From the IMG/VR virus record IMGVR_UViG_3300048505_000341, positions 1 through 28,231 of that record: a stretch of DNA of 28,231 nucleotides; one strand, given 5' to 3'. The DNA is from a virus. The notes under the pieces are model-generated. The model was not told the DNA's origin. It was given only the letters and a program-made list of their open reading frames with translations, and did not search any database. Within the stretch, counting starts at the first letter, position 1; the number at the start of each line of letters is the position of its first letter. The position numbers were made by a program, and so were the translations under genes. Positions 8,601 to 17,387 of this stretch are shown here, one piece after another.

Positions 8601-11600
8601 TAACTTCACAAACACGGGTCTGTTTACTACTATACCTAGAAATATATCCTTTAGAGAAACGACTCGTAGTATCCAAGACTTCATCGGTGAACAAGTCGCG
8701 AACGTAGAAATCATTCCGTTCATGCGTTCACGTATAATAAACTTCACTGTCAAAGGTCTGCGTCCTAATACCAAGATGTTCGCATTCTTCGGTGACAGGG
8801 ATGTGAGTTCATGGGTACGTCAAGAAACAACATCATCTCGATTCTCAGATAACCCTACAGAAGTGGGAAGTCAATATGCAAATGAAGAAGAGTACCCATC
8901 TGCACTAGGTGGTAAAGGCGATCTAGTCACAGACAGTAAGGGTGAATTGATTGGTACTTTCTTCTTACCTAACACACCATCAATCAACTTTAGAACTGGT
9001 ACTCATGAGTTCAAGTTGCTTGACGTGAGTGGTGAAGGTAACGATAGTGAATCGACTGCAAGTACTAGTGCAAACTACACATCAACAGGTACCATCGAGT
9101 CTATACAAAGAACCATTCGCACCACACGTGTTATTGGTTTCCGTGCTGGTCGTCAAGACCCTCTGGCACAGACATTCTTTGTTGACCAGATAGAAAACCC
9201 TAATGGACTGTTTATAACAAGAGCAAAAATCTTCATGGAGAGCAAGGACAGTACAGTCCCTCTTCAAGTACAGATTCGTTCGGTAGAAAATGGTACCCCA
9301 ACTACACGTATTGTGCCAGGATCAGTCAAGTTTGTAGACCCTGCCCTTATCACAGTGACACCACTTGATAGTATTTCACAAGATGATACAGGAATGTCTA
9401 CTCTTGTAGAGAATGGTGGCACAATTGTCGAATTTGATGAACCAATTTACTTGACAAGTGGAGAAGAGTATGCTATAATACTACTCGCTGAGTCGGTAGA
9501 GTATAATGCTTATATTGCTGAGACCTACGAGTTCTTGGTTGGTAGTACTGACAGTAAAGTCACGAAGCAACCTACGCTAGGTTCTCTATTCCTATCACAG
9601 AATGGATTCACATGGACACCAGACCAGACTAAGGACCTAATGTTTACATTAGACCGTGCTGAGTTTGACAATTCGGGTACTCTAGTTCTTGACAATGCAT
9701 CCTTACCTAAAGTAACTCTAGAGTCTAATCCTATTCAAACTACTATAGGTACTAGTGTAGTCAGAGTCTACCATGAAGGTCATGGATTCACTGAAGGTGA
9801 TGTAGTATCTATGTCCAGCGTTGAGAATGCAATTGGTGGAATACCTTCAACAGATTTTGATGGTACATTCACAGTTCTCAATCCAACATGGGAAGGGTAT
9901 GGTATCTCTGTTGCAACAACTGCAACGTCTACCGCTCTTGGTGGTGGCGATGATGTGACCGCATCACAACAAGTCTACTATGATGAGTTTGTACCACAGG
10001 TTCAGACTTTGACACCTAATGGGACTAGCATCACTGCCGAATTACGTAACCCAAGCACCATATCTTATGGTAGTGGTCGATCATTCAACCCTACAAGTTA
10101 TCAAATTCCGGCTCCAACAAAAGGTAATACCGTATTCTTGAATGACTACAACACAAACACAAGTCCAAGTGTTGTAGCATCCACTGATAATGCTAACGGT
10201 CTAGAAACGATGAAGTTTGAACTATCTCTTGAAACTCAAGACAAAAAAGTTTCTCCGTTGATCGACCTTCAACGTGTGTCTGTTCTTGCACTAGAAAATG
10301 TCATCGATAACAACGATGCTGCGCAACACATAACTACTCCGGTTGTAATTGACGAAGCGTCTGCTGGACTGAAAATCATCTTTGCTGCTAACCGACCTTC
10401 TGGTGCAGACTTCGATGTCTATGTTAGGTCCGCTATTGATGAGGACACATTATCTGAAGTAGACAGTGAAGGTGATTTGCTAATTCCTTGGGTACAAGCT
10501 ACTATAGACAAGGAACTTCCTTCGGACGACAACACATCAACGTATCGCGATTATGAATACACTGTTGATGTCGACCAGTTTACTGCATTCCAAGTCAAGA
10601 TTATTATGCAATCTAATAGTTCTTCTAAGATTCCGGTAATACGAGACTTACGTGCAATTGCTCTGATAACAGGAGGTTCGGGTTCCACAGGTTCTACTAC
10701 CACATCAAATCCAAGTAACAATACTGGTAGTACAAACACCGGCGGTGAAACTAATACTGGTGGCGAAACTAATACTGGTGGCGAAACTAATACCGGCGGT
10801 GAAACTAATACAGGTGGCGAGACCAATGAGGTCAGAGACATATCTTCTCTTTTCGCTGAGACCGTTCCAACAATATCAGCAAGTAGCCGCGATGTGGGTA
10901 GAGAGTGGTCAGGTACATCTGGTTGGGAACCTAGAGGAGTCAGATTCAATCTTGAGTTCCACCTTGATGGATCGTTGAAAGTCTATAGTCAAGTAAACGC
11001 TACGGATATTGGAACACGAACTCTAGTGCATACTAGTCAGTGGTTGGATAGACCTATTCAACAATTTACTGACGGTCCAGATAATAACTTCTTTGACTAT
11101 CTAGAAAGATTTAGAATTACAAGCACCCTGAAAAAAATCAACGATTATGAAATACCTAATGATAATGATCCGAATGATCCGATCATGTCTCACACAAGTG
11201 ACGGTGTGTCGGTACTTAGAAACAAAACAATCTACGATTTTGTCGGTGACAATTATGCAACCAATGTATCAGTCGCTGGAAGAGGCGAAATGGGTAGCAC
11301 AGGGTTCATTCTAGTTGAATCCGATATGTCGGGTGTTAGTGAATCCATACCATATACTGGTACTGTAGAGATGGACATTAGATTGTCTCCACCTACTAGT
11401 GAGGCATTTGGTGGTGATTTGTATGAACCTGCTGGCAGTGTCACTCAAACACTCACGTTCAATTATGAATTGCCTGTTGGAGATCGTATGACGGTCGATA
11501 CAGACGAAGGTATCGTTGTAGCTGTCGCTCATGATGGCGTATATTGGGAAAGTGGTCGAGACTTCCACGCAATTTATCCATATAGTCCAGAAATGACCTC

Positions 11601-11994
11601 AGAAGCAGAAGGTCAAGCAACAGTTCAACCAATATTCATTGAAACGGATGCAGCTGTAAATGGTACTCAACATGATGTTAGATTCATAACTTACGGAATC
11701 GAAAGACCAGAAGGTCATAACACACACTACTATCCAATAACATACACATTTGGTCCGGAATGGTCTACTACGGGTACTATTACTATGAACTATGGTACAG
11801 AGTTTGTGAACACGATTACTTCTGAAGCTTCAGGTAACTATAGTGTCAACCTATCCACTACTCACAGTGGTGAGACTTTTGATTGGTTGGATATACCGAT
11901 CGGTATTCGATACACAGATGAATATAGAGATGCGGGTGGATCAGTAAACCCTGCTTGGCAATCAGAAGATGATGCTCTAGTATTTCATCACTAA
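5674..11994 (+). CDS. Giant DUF4815-type virion structural protein (baseplate/fibre connector)
   Basis: This 2106-residue protein starts MADFTDKTFRESYRDYYNP. Its beginning, with ALQARELIESQTIIQEEIARFG, fits the DUF4815 family of marine T4-like phages, usually encoded right after gp8. Around residues 510-580 is a fibronectin-III-like stretch (LDPATTYVIAYYVEF). Later motifs typical of these virion proteins are VKGLRPNTKMFAFF and DPLAQTFFVDQIENPNG. At residues 1688-1717 a low-complexity linker of five NTGGET units leads to a ~390-residue C-terminal part that I do not recognise. The protein probably sits at the baseplate periphery and links fibres. The position suits a functional counterpart of T4 gp10 or gp7, but the sequence alone does not decide this. 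The ribosome site AGGA overlaps the gp8 stop codon. Confidence 0.8.
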   Translation: MADFTDKTFRESYRDYYNPDDGYHRVLFNSGRALQARELIESQTIIQEEIARFGRNIFKEGALVNPGGATVDNKLEYVRLTASSVVDANWVGKTLSTEAMPGQGIELKVLEIVDVTPDDPTTLYVQYTDTSQVSDNTKAPRVGAGEILYRVDNTQLTIEVDQDAVDPETSEIIKASGRGTKAYFASGDFFVQGHFVYMEGGSSFIDKYSALPTKDIGFKIEQNIITSEQDIELFDNQGEVPNITAPGADRYQIKLIPTTRDQVLEEENFVFVARVVEGIITREVSTFDAYNRINDLLAQRTKEESGNYVVDEFKAIFEDKDENNLNLDVTEGIAYVDGYRLEIGTTDINVSKARDSVEKSNEPVPAVYGNYIYIDGSTTEGFGRLDTFGQMELIDANDQDIGTCHVRGVQRDPKGIRLYIFKIDMDVGESFSNVVKLRDNVPSGDPDFVPVVTPAVLYEASNNNLLFPLPNSTPTKQLSPNQFTANYTAQRYFRGQPNTSGDIALTDGVESSQWIIATASGAILSNVPVNNTYTGLDPATTYVIAYYVEFTNATARTKDATDVTEIRTITASDQTGRPIFTTKVDGIELQSVKWRLEGTTEWTDITHQFTFDGGQRDNFYDRIVIKLKPGYTIPYNGSDDTEVEVKYSHYTHGQDGQFFSVSSYYTETYESIPDHTTATGQVISLRDVLDFRPSRSEDDLQEFNVTGELPQNASAVTVNQIHYYLPRIDVLVANATDSRGDIGFGELQVIQGESNVIPRQPEIPTGSMALYTFRLNPYTFGTADLTSTFIPNKRFTMKDIGKLEQRVTDLFELTTLSLLESNTNSLTVLDENGNARTKAGFIADNFSSFIFSDINNPEYRASIDPQGLLKPSFRENSVRLSYSTDNVAEVTKNGDVVTLPYSHEPLVEQLLATGKLNVNPFAVITQTGHMELSPSSDEWVETRTLPPIMQTTVRRLENFDADLWQRPALRDGRNSNNFTNTGLFTTIPRNISFRETTRSIQDFIGEQVANVEIIPFMRSRIINFTVKGLRPNTKMFAFFGDRDVSSWVRQETTSSRFSDNPTEVGSQYANEEEYPSALGGKGDLVTDSKGELIGTFFLPNTPSINFRTGTHEFKLLDVSGEGNDSESTASTSANYTSTGTIESIQRTIRTTRVIGFRAGRQDPLAQTFFVDQIENPNGLFITRAKIFMESKDSTVPLQVQIRSVENGTPTTRIVPGSVKFVDPALITVTPLDSISQDDTGMSTLVENGGTIVEFDEPIYLTSGEEYAIILLAESVEYNAYIAETYEFLVGSTDSKVTKQPTLGSLFLSQNGFTWTPDQTKDLMFTLDRAEFDNSGTLVLDNASLPKVTLESNPIQTTIGTSVVRVYHEGHGFTEGDVVSMSSVENAIGGIPSTDFDGTFTVLNPTWEGYGISVATTATSTALGGGDDVTASQQVYYDEFVPQVQTLTPNGTSITAELRNPSTISYGSGRSFNPTSYQIPAPTKGNTVFLNDYNTNTSPSVVASTDNANGLETMKFELSLETQDKKVSPLIDLQRVSVLALENVIDNNDAAQHITTPVVIDEASAGLKIIFAANRPSGADFDVYVRSAIDEDTLSEVDSEGDLLIPWVQATIDKELPSDDNTSTYRDYEYTVDVDQFTAFQVKIIMQSNSSSKIPVIRDLRAIALITGGSGSTGSTTTSNPSNNTGSTNTGGETNTGGETNTGGETNTGGETNTGGETNEVRDISSLFAETVPTISASSRDVGREWSGTSGWEPRGVRFNLEFHLDGSLKVYSQVNATDIGTRTLVHTSQWLDRPIQQFTDGPDNNFFDYLERFRITSTLKKINDYEIPNDNDPNDPIMSHTSDGVSVLRNKTIYDFVGDNYATNVSVAGRGEMGSTGFILVESDMSGVSESIPYTGTVEMDIRLSPPTSEAFGGDLYEPAGSVTQTLTFNYELPVGDRMTVDTDEGIVVAVAHDGVYWESGRDFHAIYPYSPEMTSEAEGQATVQPIFIETDAAVNGTQHDVRFITYGIERPEGHNTHYYPITYTFGPEWSTTGTITMNYGTEFVNTITSEASGNYSVNLSTTHSGETFDWLDIPIGIRYTDEYRDAGGSVNPAWQSEDDALVFHH
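10735..10824 (+). repeat. 18-bp tandem repeat encoding (NTGGET)x5
   Basis: Five consecutive in-frame 18-bp units follow the pattern AAYACNGGYGGYGARACY and encode NTGGET. They differ only at synonymous third positions. They form a flexible linker inside the DUF4815 protein. Confidence 0.95.
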
Positions 11995-12003
11995 AGGTTT
12001 TAC

Positions 12004-12240
12004 ATGAAGTCGCATATAAAAGTAGAAGGACATAATAATCTAGTGCGAGATAAACGCTCTGGAGTAATACTAAATACTAACAAAGCCGAAATCGAAAACG
12101 CAAGAAAAATCGTGCAAGTGCAAAGAGATCGACAAGATCATATAGACTCATTGACTAATGAGGTCACAAGTCTAAAGAAAGATATGTCGCAAATAAAAGA
12201 ATTGCTTTTTCGTTTAGTAGAGGATAAAAATGAGCACTAA
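12004..12240 (+). CDS. Small coiled-coil protein of the baseplate/fibre cluster
   Basis: This 78-residue protein begins MKSHIKVEGHNNLVRDK and contains the phrase RSGVILNTNKAEIE. From about residue 30 it is a charged helix with heptad-like hydrophobics (IDSLTNEVTSLKKDMSQIKELL), typical of a coiled coil. Similar small proteins sit among structural genes of marine T4-like phages, with no assigned function that I know. AAAGG lies upstream of the ATG. It overlaps the following fibre gene by 11 bases, which implies coupled translation. It may be a minor virion component or a fibre-assembly helper; this is inferred from position only. Confidence 0.7.
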   Translation: MKSHIKVEGHNNLVRDKRSGVILNTNKAEIENARKIVQVQRDRQDHIDSLTNEVTSLKKDMSQIKELLFRLVEDKNEH

Positions 12241-15200
12241 CATACAAGAAGTCAACCTGCGAGACCACATCAACGCAGCGTTCTTGAAAATAAATCAGAA
12301 CTTCGCTGCTCTGGACATAGACAAGTTGACAGAGGAAGAAGTCAATGCTCTGATTTCAGCGGCACTTTCTGAGTTTGATGCTGGGGTCGATGCTGCACAG
12401 GTCCGTGCTATTATTGAAGGCGCTGAATTGGACATGGGTGGTAATAGGGTCCTCTTTGGTAATATGTACCCTAATGTTGCAGACCTACCAGACCCTTCTA
12501 CTTATCACGGTATGTTTGCACACGTTCATAATACTGGTAAGGCATACTTTGCACACAACGGAACTTGGGTTCAACTCGCTAATATCGATGATGTTGGTGG
12601 TGGTGGTGGACCAGGCGGAGATGGTGCAACAGGTACCTCATCTTTCCAAGCAACCATCTATACTAGGTCAAATGAACAACCACTAACACCTAGCGGTGGT
12701 CAGTATACGTTCTCCGCTAATGGAAATCAGGGTTCACTCGAAACACCTATTGATGACAATGACCCAGTTGAGGTTACTTGGAGTCAATCTATTCCAGCTC
12801 CAGATGGTGGAAAAAACGTCTGGGCATGTACATATAGGTTTGTAGACTTTCAATCAGAAACCGACACTATCGTTGCCGGTAATTGGTCTACACCATATCT
12901 AATTGGTGGACCACCAGTAGACGCAGACTCGGTCGCTTCATATGCACAACTGTCTGCGTACAAAAGGTCAACAACTGAACTTACTGCTCAAGATACACCA
13001 ACAGGCGGTCAATTCAGGTTCAGTACAAGATTCTATGTAGCGCCTACAGGGTGGGAAGAGTCTGAATATAGTGGCGAGGGCGAACTCTATGTAAGTTCAG
13101 GTATTGCAACAGATGCAGACGGCGACCTAGATACCAGCATCGTTTGGTCGGACCCAGTACGATCTTCAACAGGAACAAATGGTCGATCGACCGTAGAGAA
13201 GGCAGTATACCGAAGAGTCACGGCAGAACAATACGCAGCAATTGATAGCACTTGGGAAGAGGGAGACGCATTCCCATCAATACCTAGACCTACTGGTGGT
13301 GCTTACATTTGGTCTTCCGATGGTAACTATTTCGACGACGACGGATCACAAGATTATCCAGAGTTATCCTCTCCTTGGGTTTCTTCACAGAATTCTATCG
13401 TAGGACAGCCGGGAGATGTTTGGTCTTCTGTATACTCATTTAGTATAGAAGGTGATACAGGTATCGATGTTGTTAACGGTCAGTGGAGCGACCCAGTTCC
13501 TCAGATTTTAGAGACAGTATCTACATATCGTAAATCTCTATTCACTAGAACTGTCGAAGGTGTTGAACCAGATGAGATCGGTTCTAACACGGTAAGATAT
13601 AGTTTCGATGAAAGTAGATTCCTTCCACCAAGTGGTGACCCTACCGACGATGATGGTACAATTGTTGACGGTACTTCAAGTCCTCAGAACTGGTATGAAA
13701 TTGCACCACCAGAATTAGATACTTTGGGTAATCGAAGAAACCTTTGGGAGTCTACTACTCTAGCGACTATACGAGGAAGTTCTGGTCTGGATAACAGTCT
13801 AGTATTCTCTCCGCCTAAGATGGTGACTAAACACGCTATCGATGGTGGCGAAGGTCAACTTGTCACTCAACTGACAATGTATATCAGAGACGATTCTGTA
13901 GATGGTCCTGCTACACCGTTACCATCGGACGGTATCGAATTCAACTTCACACAAAAATCATTTACACTACCAAATGGATATGCATGGTCTAAGACGGTAC
14001 CTGAAAATCCAACAGGTCAGAACATTCAACTATGGACAACTGTAGGTGTTGCGTCGGTCGTTAGTGACCCAGAAGCAACAACTGACCTAATTGATGATTC
14101 GATTGAGTGGGATGCCCCAGAGAGAACCTCATCTGGTGCTAACGGTGCCGCTGGTAAGTCCACATTCCTATTGCGAGTTGTAACGCGTACAGTAAATAAG
14201 GATGACGCTGGACCACCCGCTCCAGTGGGTGGTTCTGTAGACTTCACGGGAGAAGGCACCGTCACAATGCCTACAGACTCAGATGGAAATTATCTGTGGT
14301 TTGATAGTGTCGGTGAAATGAATGACCACAACAGTGGTGTGGGTTATAATCCTAGTGGTAAGATATGGGAAACTCAGGCAGTTTTCTCAGTCATAGGTGA
14401 GACCGGAACCGACACTATTGTAGATTGGGCCACTCCTTATGAAGACCATAATAACGGTGAAGATGGTCTTACCACATACAGCGGTTTCTTGTATAAGAGA
14501 GGTGTCAGAACTTCTACTTTCACTAAACCACCTGCAAATACGATCGACTACAATTTCGGCACTGACAAATTTGTATTCCCTAGTGGAGACAACTATGATG
14601 GTTGGTACGAAGAACCACCAGAAGCACCTACTGATCATAGTAAACCCGCTTTGTGGAGAGTCAAAACATTAGCGTCATCACAGAGTCTTTCGGGCACCGA
14701 TACCACTTTGACTTGGGGTGACCCAACACTATACTCAGTTGACCCAGACCCAGCAACAGTAAATCCATCGGACGTACCACAAGTCGATAGTGGATATGTT
14801 TACTTCTACAGAGAGTATAATGCAGACCTTTCTGAATCGGATAATGAGAGCTTATCAAGTACAGTTCCGAATTCACCTACAGCATCCTCATATAGTTTCT
14901 CTGGTAGTGGTAGTTTCTCTGGTGGTGGATTTGCTCAAGGTCCAAATGGAGAACCACCATTATGGTCTTTGAGTCCACCAGATAACTCTAACCTAACGGG
15001 AACATTATACGCTTCAAGATATAGAGTGTTTGAAGATACCGCTAATGGTGGTACTGCAACAGGGAATAATATTGTCTTTAGTACACCATTTGTGAACTAT
15101 AGTTTTGTTGGACTGGTAACCTTCCAGAACTTCAACCAAGAGTTGGGTGATAACTTCACTTCGGTAGTTACATCAATTGACGGGGGTCTCATCCAAACAG

Positions 15201-15526
15201 GTAAGGTCCTTGCGGGATTTATTGAAGCGGATGAATTAGAAGTCCAAGCTGCAAAGATACAGGGTCTACTCACTGCAACTCAAATTGATGCTACTAGTCT
15301 AACCGTTGAGGCTGCGAACATAACAGGCCAACTCACAGCGGGTCAAATAGATACTAGTGGTATAACTATAAGCGCAGCAACTAGTATCGACACAACCGAT
15401 GTGGATGGATATCAAGCATCTGGTGAGAGAGTGGAAATAACCAACGAAGTTATAAAAGTATACAGTTCCACTAGTACAAGTTCTACAACCGGACTAAGAG
15501 TTAAATTAGGTAATTTACAGGCATAA
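12230..15526 (+). CDS. Modular tail fibre protein with J-like C-terminus
   Basis: This protein has 1098 residues. The N-terminus (NLRDHINAAFLKINQNFAAL) and the segment GMFAHVHNTGKAYFAHNGTW at about residues 90-120 are common fibre attachment elements. A Gly-rich stretch (GGGGGPGGDG) follows, then about eight divergent modules of ~100 residues between residues 139 and 960. Each has a YxR strand (YTR, YKR, YRR, FTR, YIR, VTR, YKR, YRE), a PTGG or similar turn, an LW or VW strand and usually a closing W/F-x-x-P. The C-terminus has the IDGGLIQTGKVLAGFIEA and ITGQLTAGQIDTSGI strands and ends TGLRVKLGNLQA, as in phage tail-tip/host-specificity (J-type) fibres. It probably is a trimeric fibre with the receptor-facing tip encoded here or by the next two genes. 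The GAGGATAAAA ribosome site lies within the preceding gene. Confidence 0.8.
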   Translation: MSTNIQEVNLRDHINAAFLKINQNFAALDIDKLTEEEVNALISAALSEFDAGVDAAQVRAIIEGAELDMGGNRVLFGNMYPNVADLPDPSTYHGMFAHVHNTGKAYFAHNGTWVQLANIDDVGGGGGPGGDGATGTSSFQATIYTRSNEQPLTPSGGQYTFSANGNQGSLETPIDDNDPVEVTWSQSIPAPDGGKNVWACTYRFVDFQSETDTIVAGNWSTPYLIGGPPVDADSVASYAQLSAYKRSTTELTAQDTPTGGQFRFSTRFYVAPTGWEESEYSGEGELYVSSGIATDADGDLDTSIVWSDPVRSSTGTNGRSTVEKAVYRRVTAEQYAAIDSTWEEGDAFPSIPRPTGGAYIWSSDGNYFDDDGSQDYPELSSPWVSSQNSIVGQPGDVWSSVYSFSIEGDTGIDVVNGQWSDPVPQILETVSTYRKSLFTRTVEGVEPDEIGSNTVRYSFDESRFLPPSGDPTDDDGTIVDGTSSPQNWYEIAPPELDTLGNRRNLWESTTLATIRGSSGLDNSLVFSPPKMVTKHAIDGGEGQLVTQLTMYIRDDSVDGPATPLPSDGIEFNFTQKSFTLPNGYAWSKTVPENPTGQNIQLWTTVGVASVVSDPEATTDLIDDSIEWDAPERTSSGANGAAGKSTFLLRVVTRTVNKDDAGPPAPVGGSVDFTGEGTVTMPTDSDGNYLWFDSVGEMNDHNSGVGYNPSGKIWETQAVFSVIGETGTDTIVDWATPYEDHNNGEDGLTTYSGFLYKRGVRTSTFTKPPANTIDYNFGTDKFVFPSGDNYDGWYEEPPEAPTDHSKPALWRVKTLASSQSLSGTDTTLTWGDPTLYSVDPDPATVNPSDVPQVDSGYVYFYREYNADLSESDNESLSSTVPNSPTASSYSFSGSGSFSGGGFAQGPNGEPPLWSLSPPDNSNLTGTLYASRYRVFEDTANGGTATGNNIVFSTPFVNYSFVGLVTFQNFNQELGDNFTSVVTSIDGGLIQTGKVLAGFIEADELEVQAAKIQGLLTATQIDATSLTVEAANITGQLTAGQIDTSGITISAATSIDTTDVDGYQASGERVEITNEVIKVYSSTSTSSTTGLRVKLGNLQA

Positions 15527-15529
15527 TCC

Positions 15530-16177
15530 ATGGCTAACTATTCATATTCAGTTGATATCCGTTACAATACGGGAAGCACTTCGACAATAACTCGAAACGT
15601 TTCTACTGTAGATACTATTACTCTAACAATAAGTGCCAACTATGGAGTTGAACAAAAACAACTCTCCAACTGTTACGTCAAGTCATTTACTAGTAGTAGT
15701 AGTAGTTCCTCTACCTTGACTTACGTGATAGCATTTATAAAACCGGGCCCTTATAGAATAGGACTCCTCAATAATTATTATGGAAGCAAGAAATTAGTAT
15801 TTGTCGAAGGTACCGCCACTGGTTCTACACAAGAGGTGGTAACTGACTTGACTAAATATGGTTTACAAGTCTGGGACGCAAACGGTGACCTTAGAGTAGA
15901 TATATCTAAACGTACACCAAGATTCTATAGTTTCGTGACAGGAACCGGAAATAATAATAACACTATCCAAGAATTCGTGAGTGGTTGGGAAAATCAAAAT
16001 AACTCTAATCTTCAACAGTTCTTTGCGGTAAATCTATATCCCACCTCAAACTACAGTGTCGATGGTGATTATAATTATGGGTTCGTATTGTCACGAGCAG
16101 ATGTTAGAACAACCAATAGTAGTTATCAGATTTTTGCTGGTTCAGAAGAATATAGTGTTTTGGTAATAAAGAGTTAA
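15530..16177 (+). CDS. Putative fibre tip/adhesin protein with YGLQV motif
   Basis: This 215-residue protein is Ser/Thr/Asn/Tyr-rich and lacks a signal peptide or membrane segment. At about residue 108 it carries YGLQVWDANGDLRVDISKR, a strand-turn-strand motif common in phage fibre and receptor-binding proteins and repeated in the next gene. A run of seven Ser near residue 55 is encoded partly by five AGT codons. The start ATG is 3 bases after the fibre stop, with AGG upstream. The context (after a J-like fibre, before another YGL protein and a chaperone) suggests a fibre-tip or accessory adhesin; no family is certain. Confidence 0.65.
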   Translation: MANYSYSVDIRYNTGSTSTITRNVSTVDTITLTISANYGVEQKQLSNCYVKSFTSSSSSSSTLTYVIAFIKPGPYRIGLLNNYYGSKKLVFVEGTATGSTQEVVTDLTKYGLQVWDANGDLRVDISKRTPRFYSFVTGTGNNNNTIQEFVSGWENQNNSNLQQFFAVNLYPTSNYSVDGDYNYGFVLSRADVRTTNSSYQIFAGSEEYSVLVIKS

Positions 16178-16181
16178 TATT

Positions 16182-17387
16182 ATGTCATACGGTTTACAAG
16201 TAAAAAACGGTTCGGGACTAGACCTTATTGACACATCATCTCAACAGGTGCAAGTCGTAAAAGAAGGTACAGTAACGCCAGGCAGTCTAAACAATCAGTC
16301 GTCTTATCAAAGATCACAAGCGCCATCTGTTATATGTCCCGGCAGAAAAGAAGACACACTTTTGTTTTGTAGACCCAAACTTAGGTCTGGATATAGTCTT
16401 GGTGGTATAAATCCGAACTTCGCAGTTATGTGGGGTCAAGGTCGATATACTTTAAGACCATCCACAACAGTTAGTTCGGGAAATAGTACATTCAACTGTA
16501 CTGTAACATTCACCAATATAGGTCTATATGATGTTGGTAGTTATGTCAATCCGAGAGACCCTGCTGCACCAACACCAAATCCAGTAATAGACCTCGTTGG
16601 TCAAACAGTGAGTGGTTGGAATAGTTCTTTTTCCGGTTACACTCCACCAACTATAAAAAGCGTCTCCCTTGTTTCCGGTACTACATATAGTATTACTTTT
16701 AGTACAACAACATCGTCGACCATGTATGCTTCTGCTTCAACGAACGTGAATATGGATGTTGCTAGTTTCGTTGAACAAGGTTCAAACTGGTATTGGAATT
16801 ATAGATTTCAATTAGACTATAGGTTCGGAAGAATGACCGATGGTGTTGACGAATCAACAAATTATGGGTTGGAAGTATATGCTAGTGATGGAGAAACTAT
16901 TAGATTTTCTTCCAATCGGAAAAATTTCCAGATAGAAAACATTACTAGTGGAAATGCAGATTTTGCTCCCGCAACAACTTCAACCGGAGAACTTGCATAC
17001 GGAAGTCCTGTTATTTACACCGAACTGCAAGATGTTCTGAACTGGGAAGACTATTGGGTTCTTGTAACAGGTTCGGGTTACGCTGCTGCAATCTGCGATG
17101 GGTATGGAGGATCGTACAATACAGGACAAATAATAACTTGGGGCGTAGGATTTTCTTGGTGTTTGCCGGGCAACAACTCTTGTGAGAATAAGGCTATATC
17201 AAACAATCCGTCAGGCGGACCAAGTTCCACTTCACTAGTACATAGTAGTCAATTCGCTGTGGCGATATGTCCTATGTACATGACACTTAATACACCAGCC
17301 CCCGCTATTGGATATGGTGGTGGTAGAGTACAAGACGATTGGGTTGCAAACGCAACTCGTTGCTTAATTACAGGAAAATTCATATGA
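16182..17387 (+). CDS. Putative fibre tip/adhesin protein, YGLxV type
   Basis: This 401-residue protein has YGLQVKNGSGLDLIDTSS directly at the N-terminus. A second copy of the motif, YGLEVYASDGETIRFSSNR, lies near residue 228. The C-terminal half is rich in Gly, Ser, Tyr and Trp (AAICDGYGGSYNTGQ, FSWCLPGNNSC) and holds several Cys residues, an unusual density for this region of the genome. It resembles receptor-binding proteins in composition. The spacing of 4 bases from the previous gene and the ATGA overlap with the following chaperone suggest that the three are made together. Function is inferred from context. Confidence 0.65.
   Translation: MSYGLQVKNGSGLDLIDTSSQQVQVVKEGTVTPGSLNNQSSYQRSQAPSVICPGRKEDTLLFCRPKLRSGYSLGGINPNFAVMWGQGRYTLRPSTTVSSGNSTFNCTVTFTNIGLYDVGSYVNPRDPAAPTPNPVIDLVGQTVSGWNSSFSGYTPPTIKSVSLVSGTTYSITFSTTTSSTMYASASTNVNMDVASFVEQGSNWYWNYRFQLDYRFGRMTDGVDESTNYGLEVYASDGETIRFSSNRKNFQIENITSGNADFAPATTSTGELAYGSPVIYTELQDVLNWEDYWVLVTGSGYAAAICDGYGGSYNTGQIITWGVGFSWCLPGNNSCENKAISNNPSGGPSSTSLVHSSQFAVAICPMYMTLNTPAPAIGYGGGRVQDDWVANATRCLITGKFI

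Noticed and set aside
15530-17387. Diversity-generating retroelement target at the adhesin genes
   Set aside because: I saw no reverse transcriptase gene in the window, no clear C-type lectin variable end and no template/variable repeat pair.
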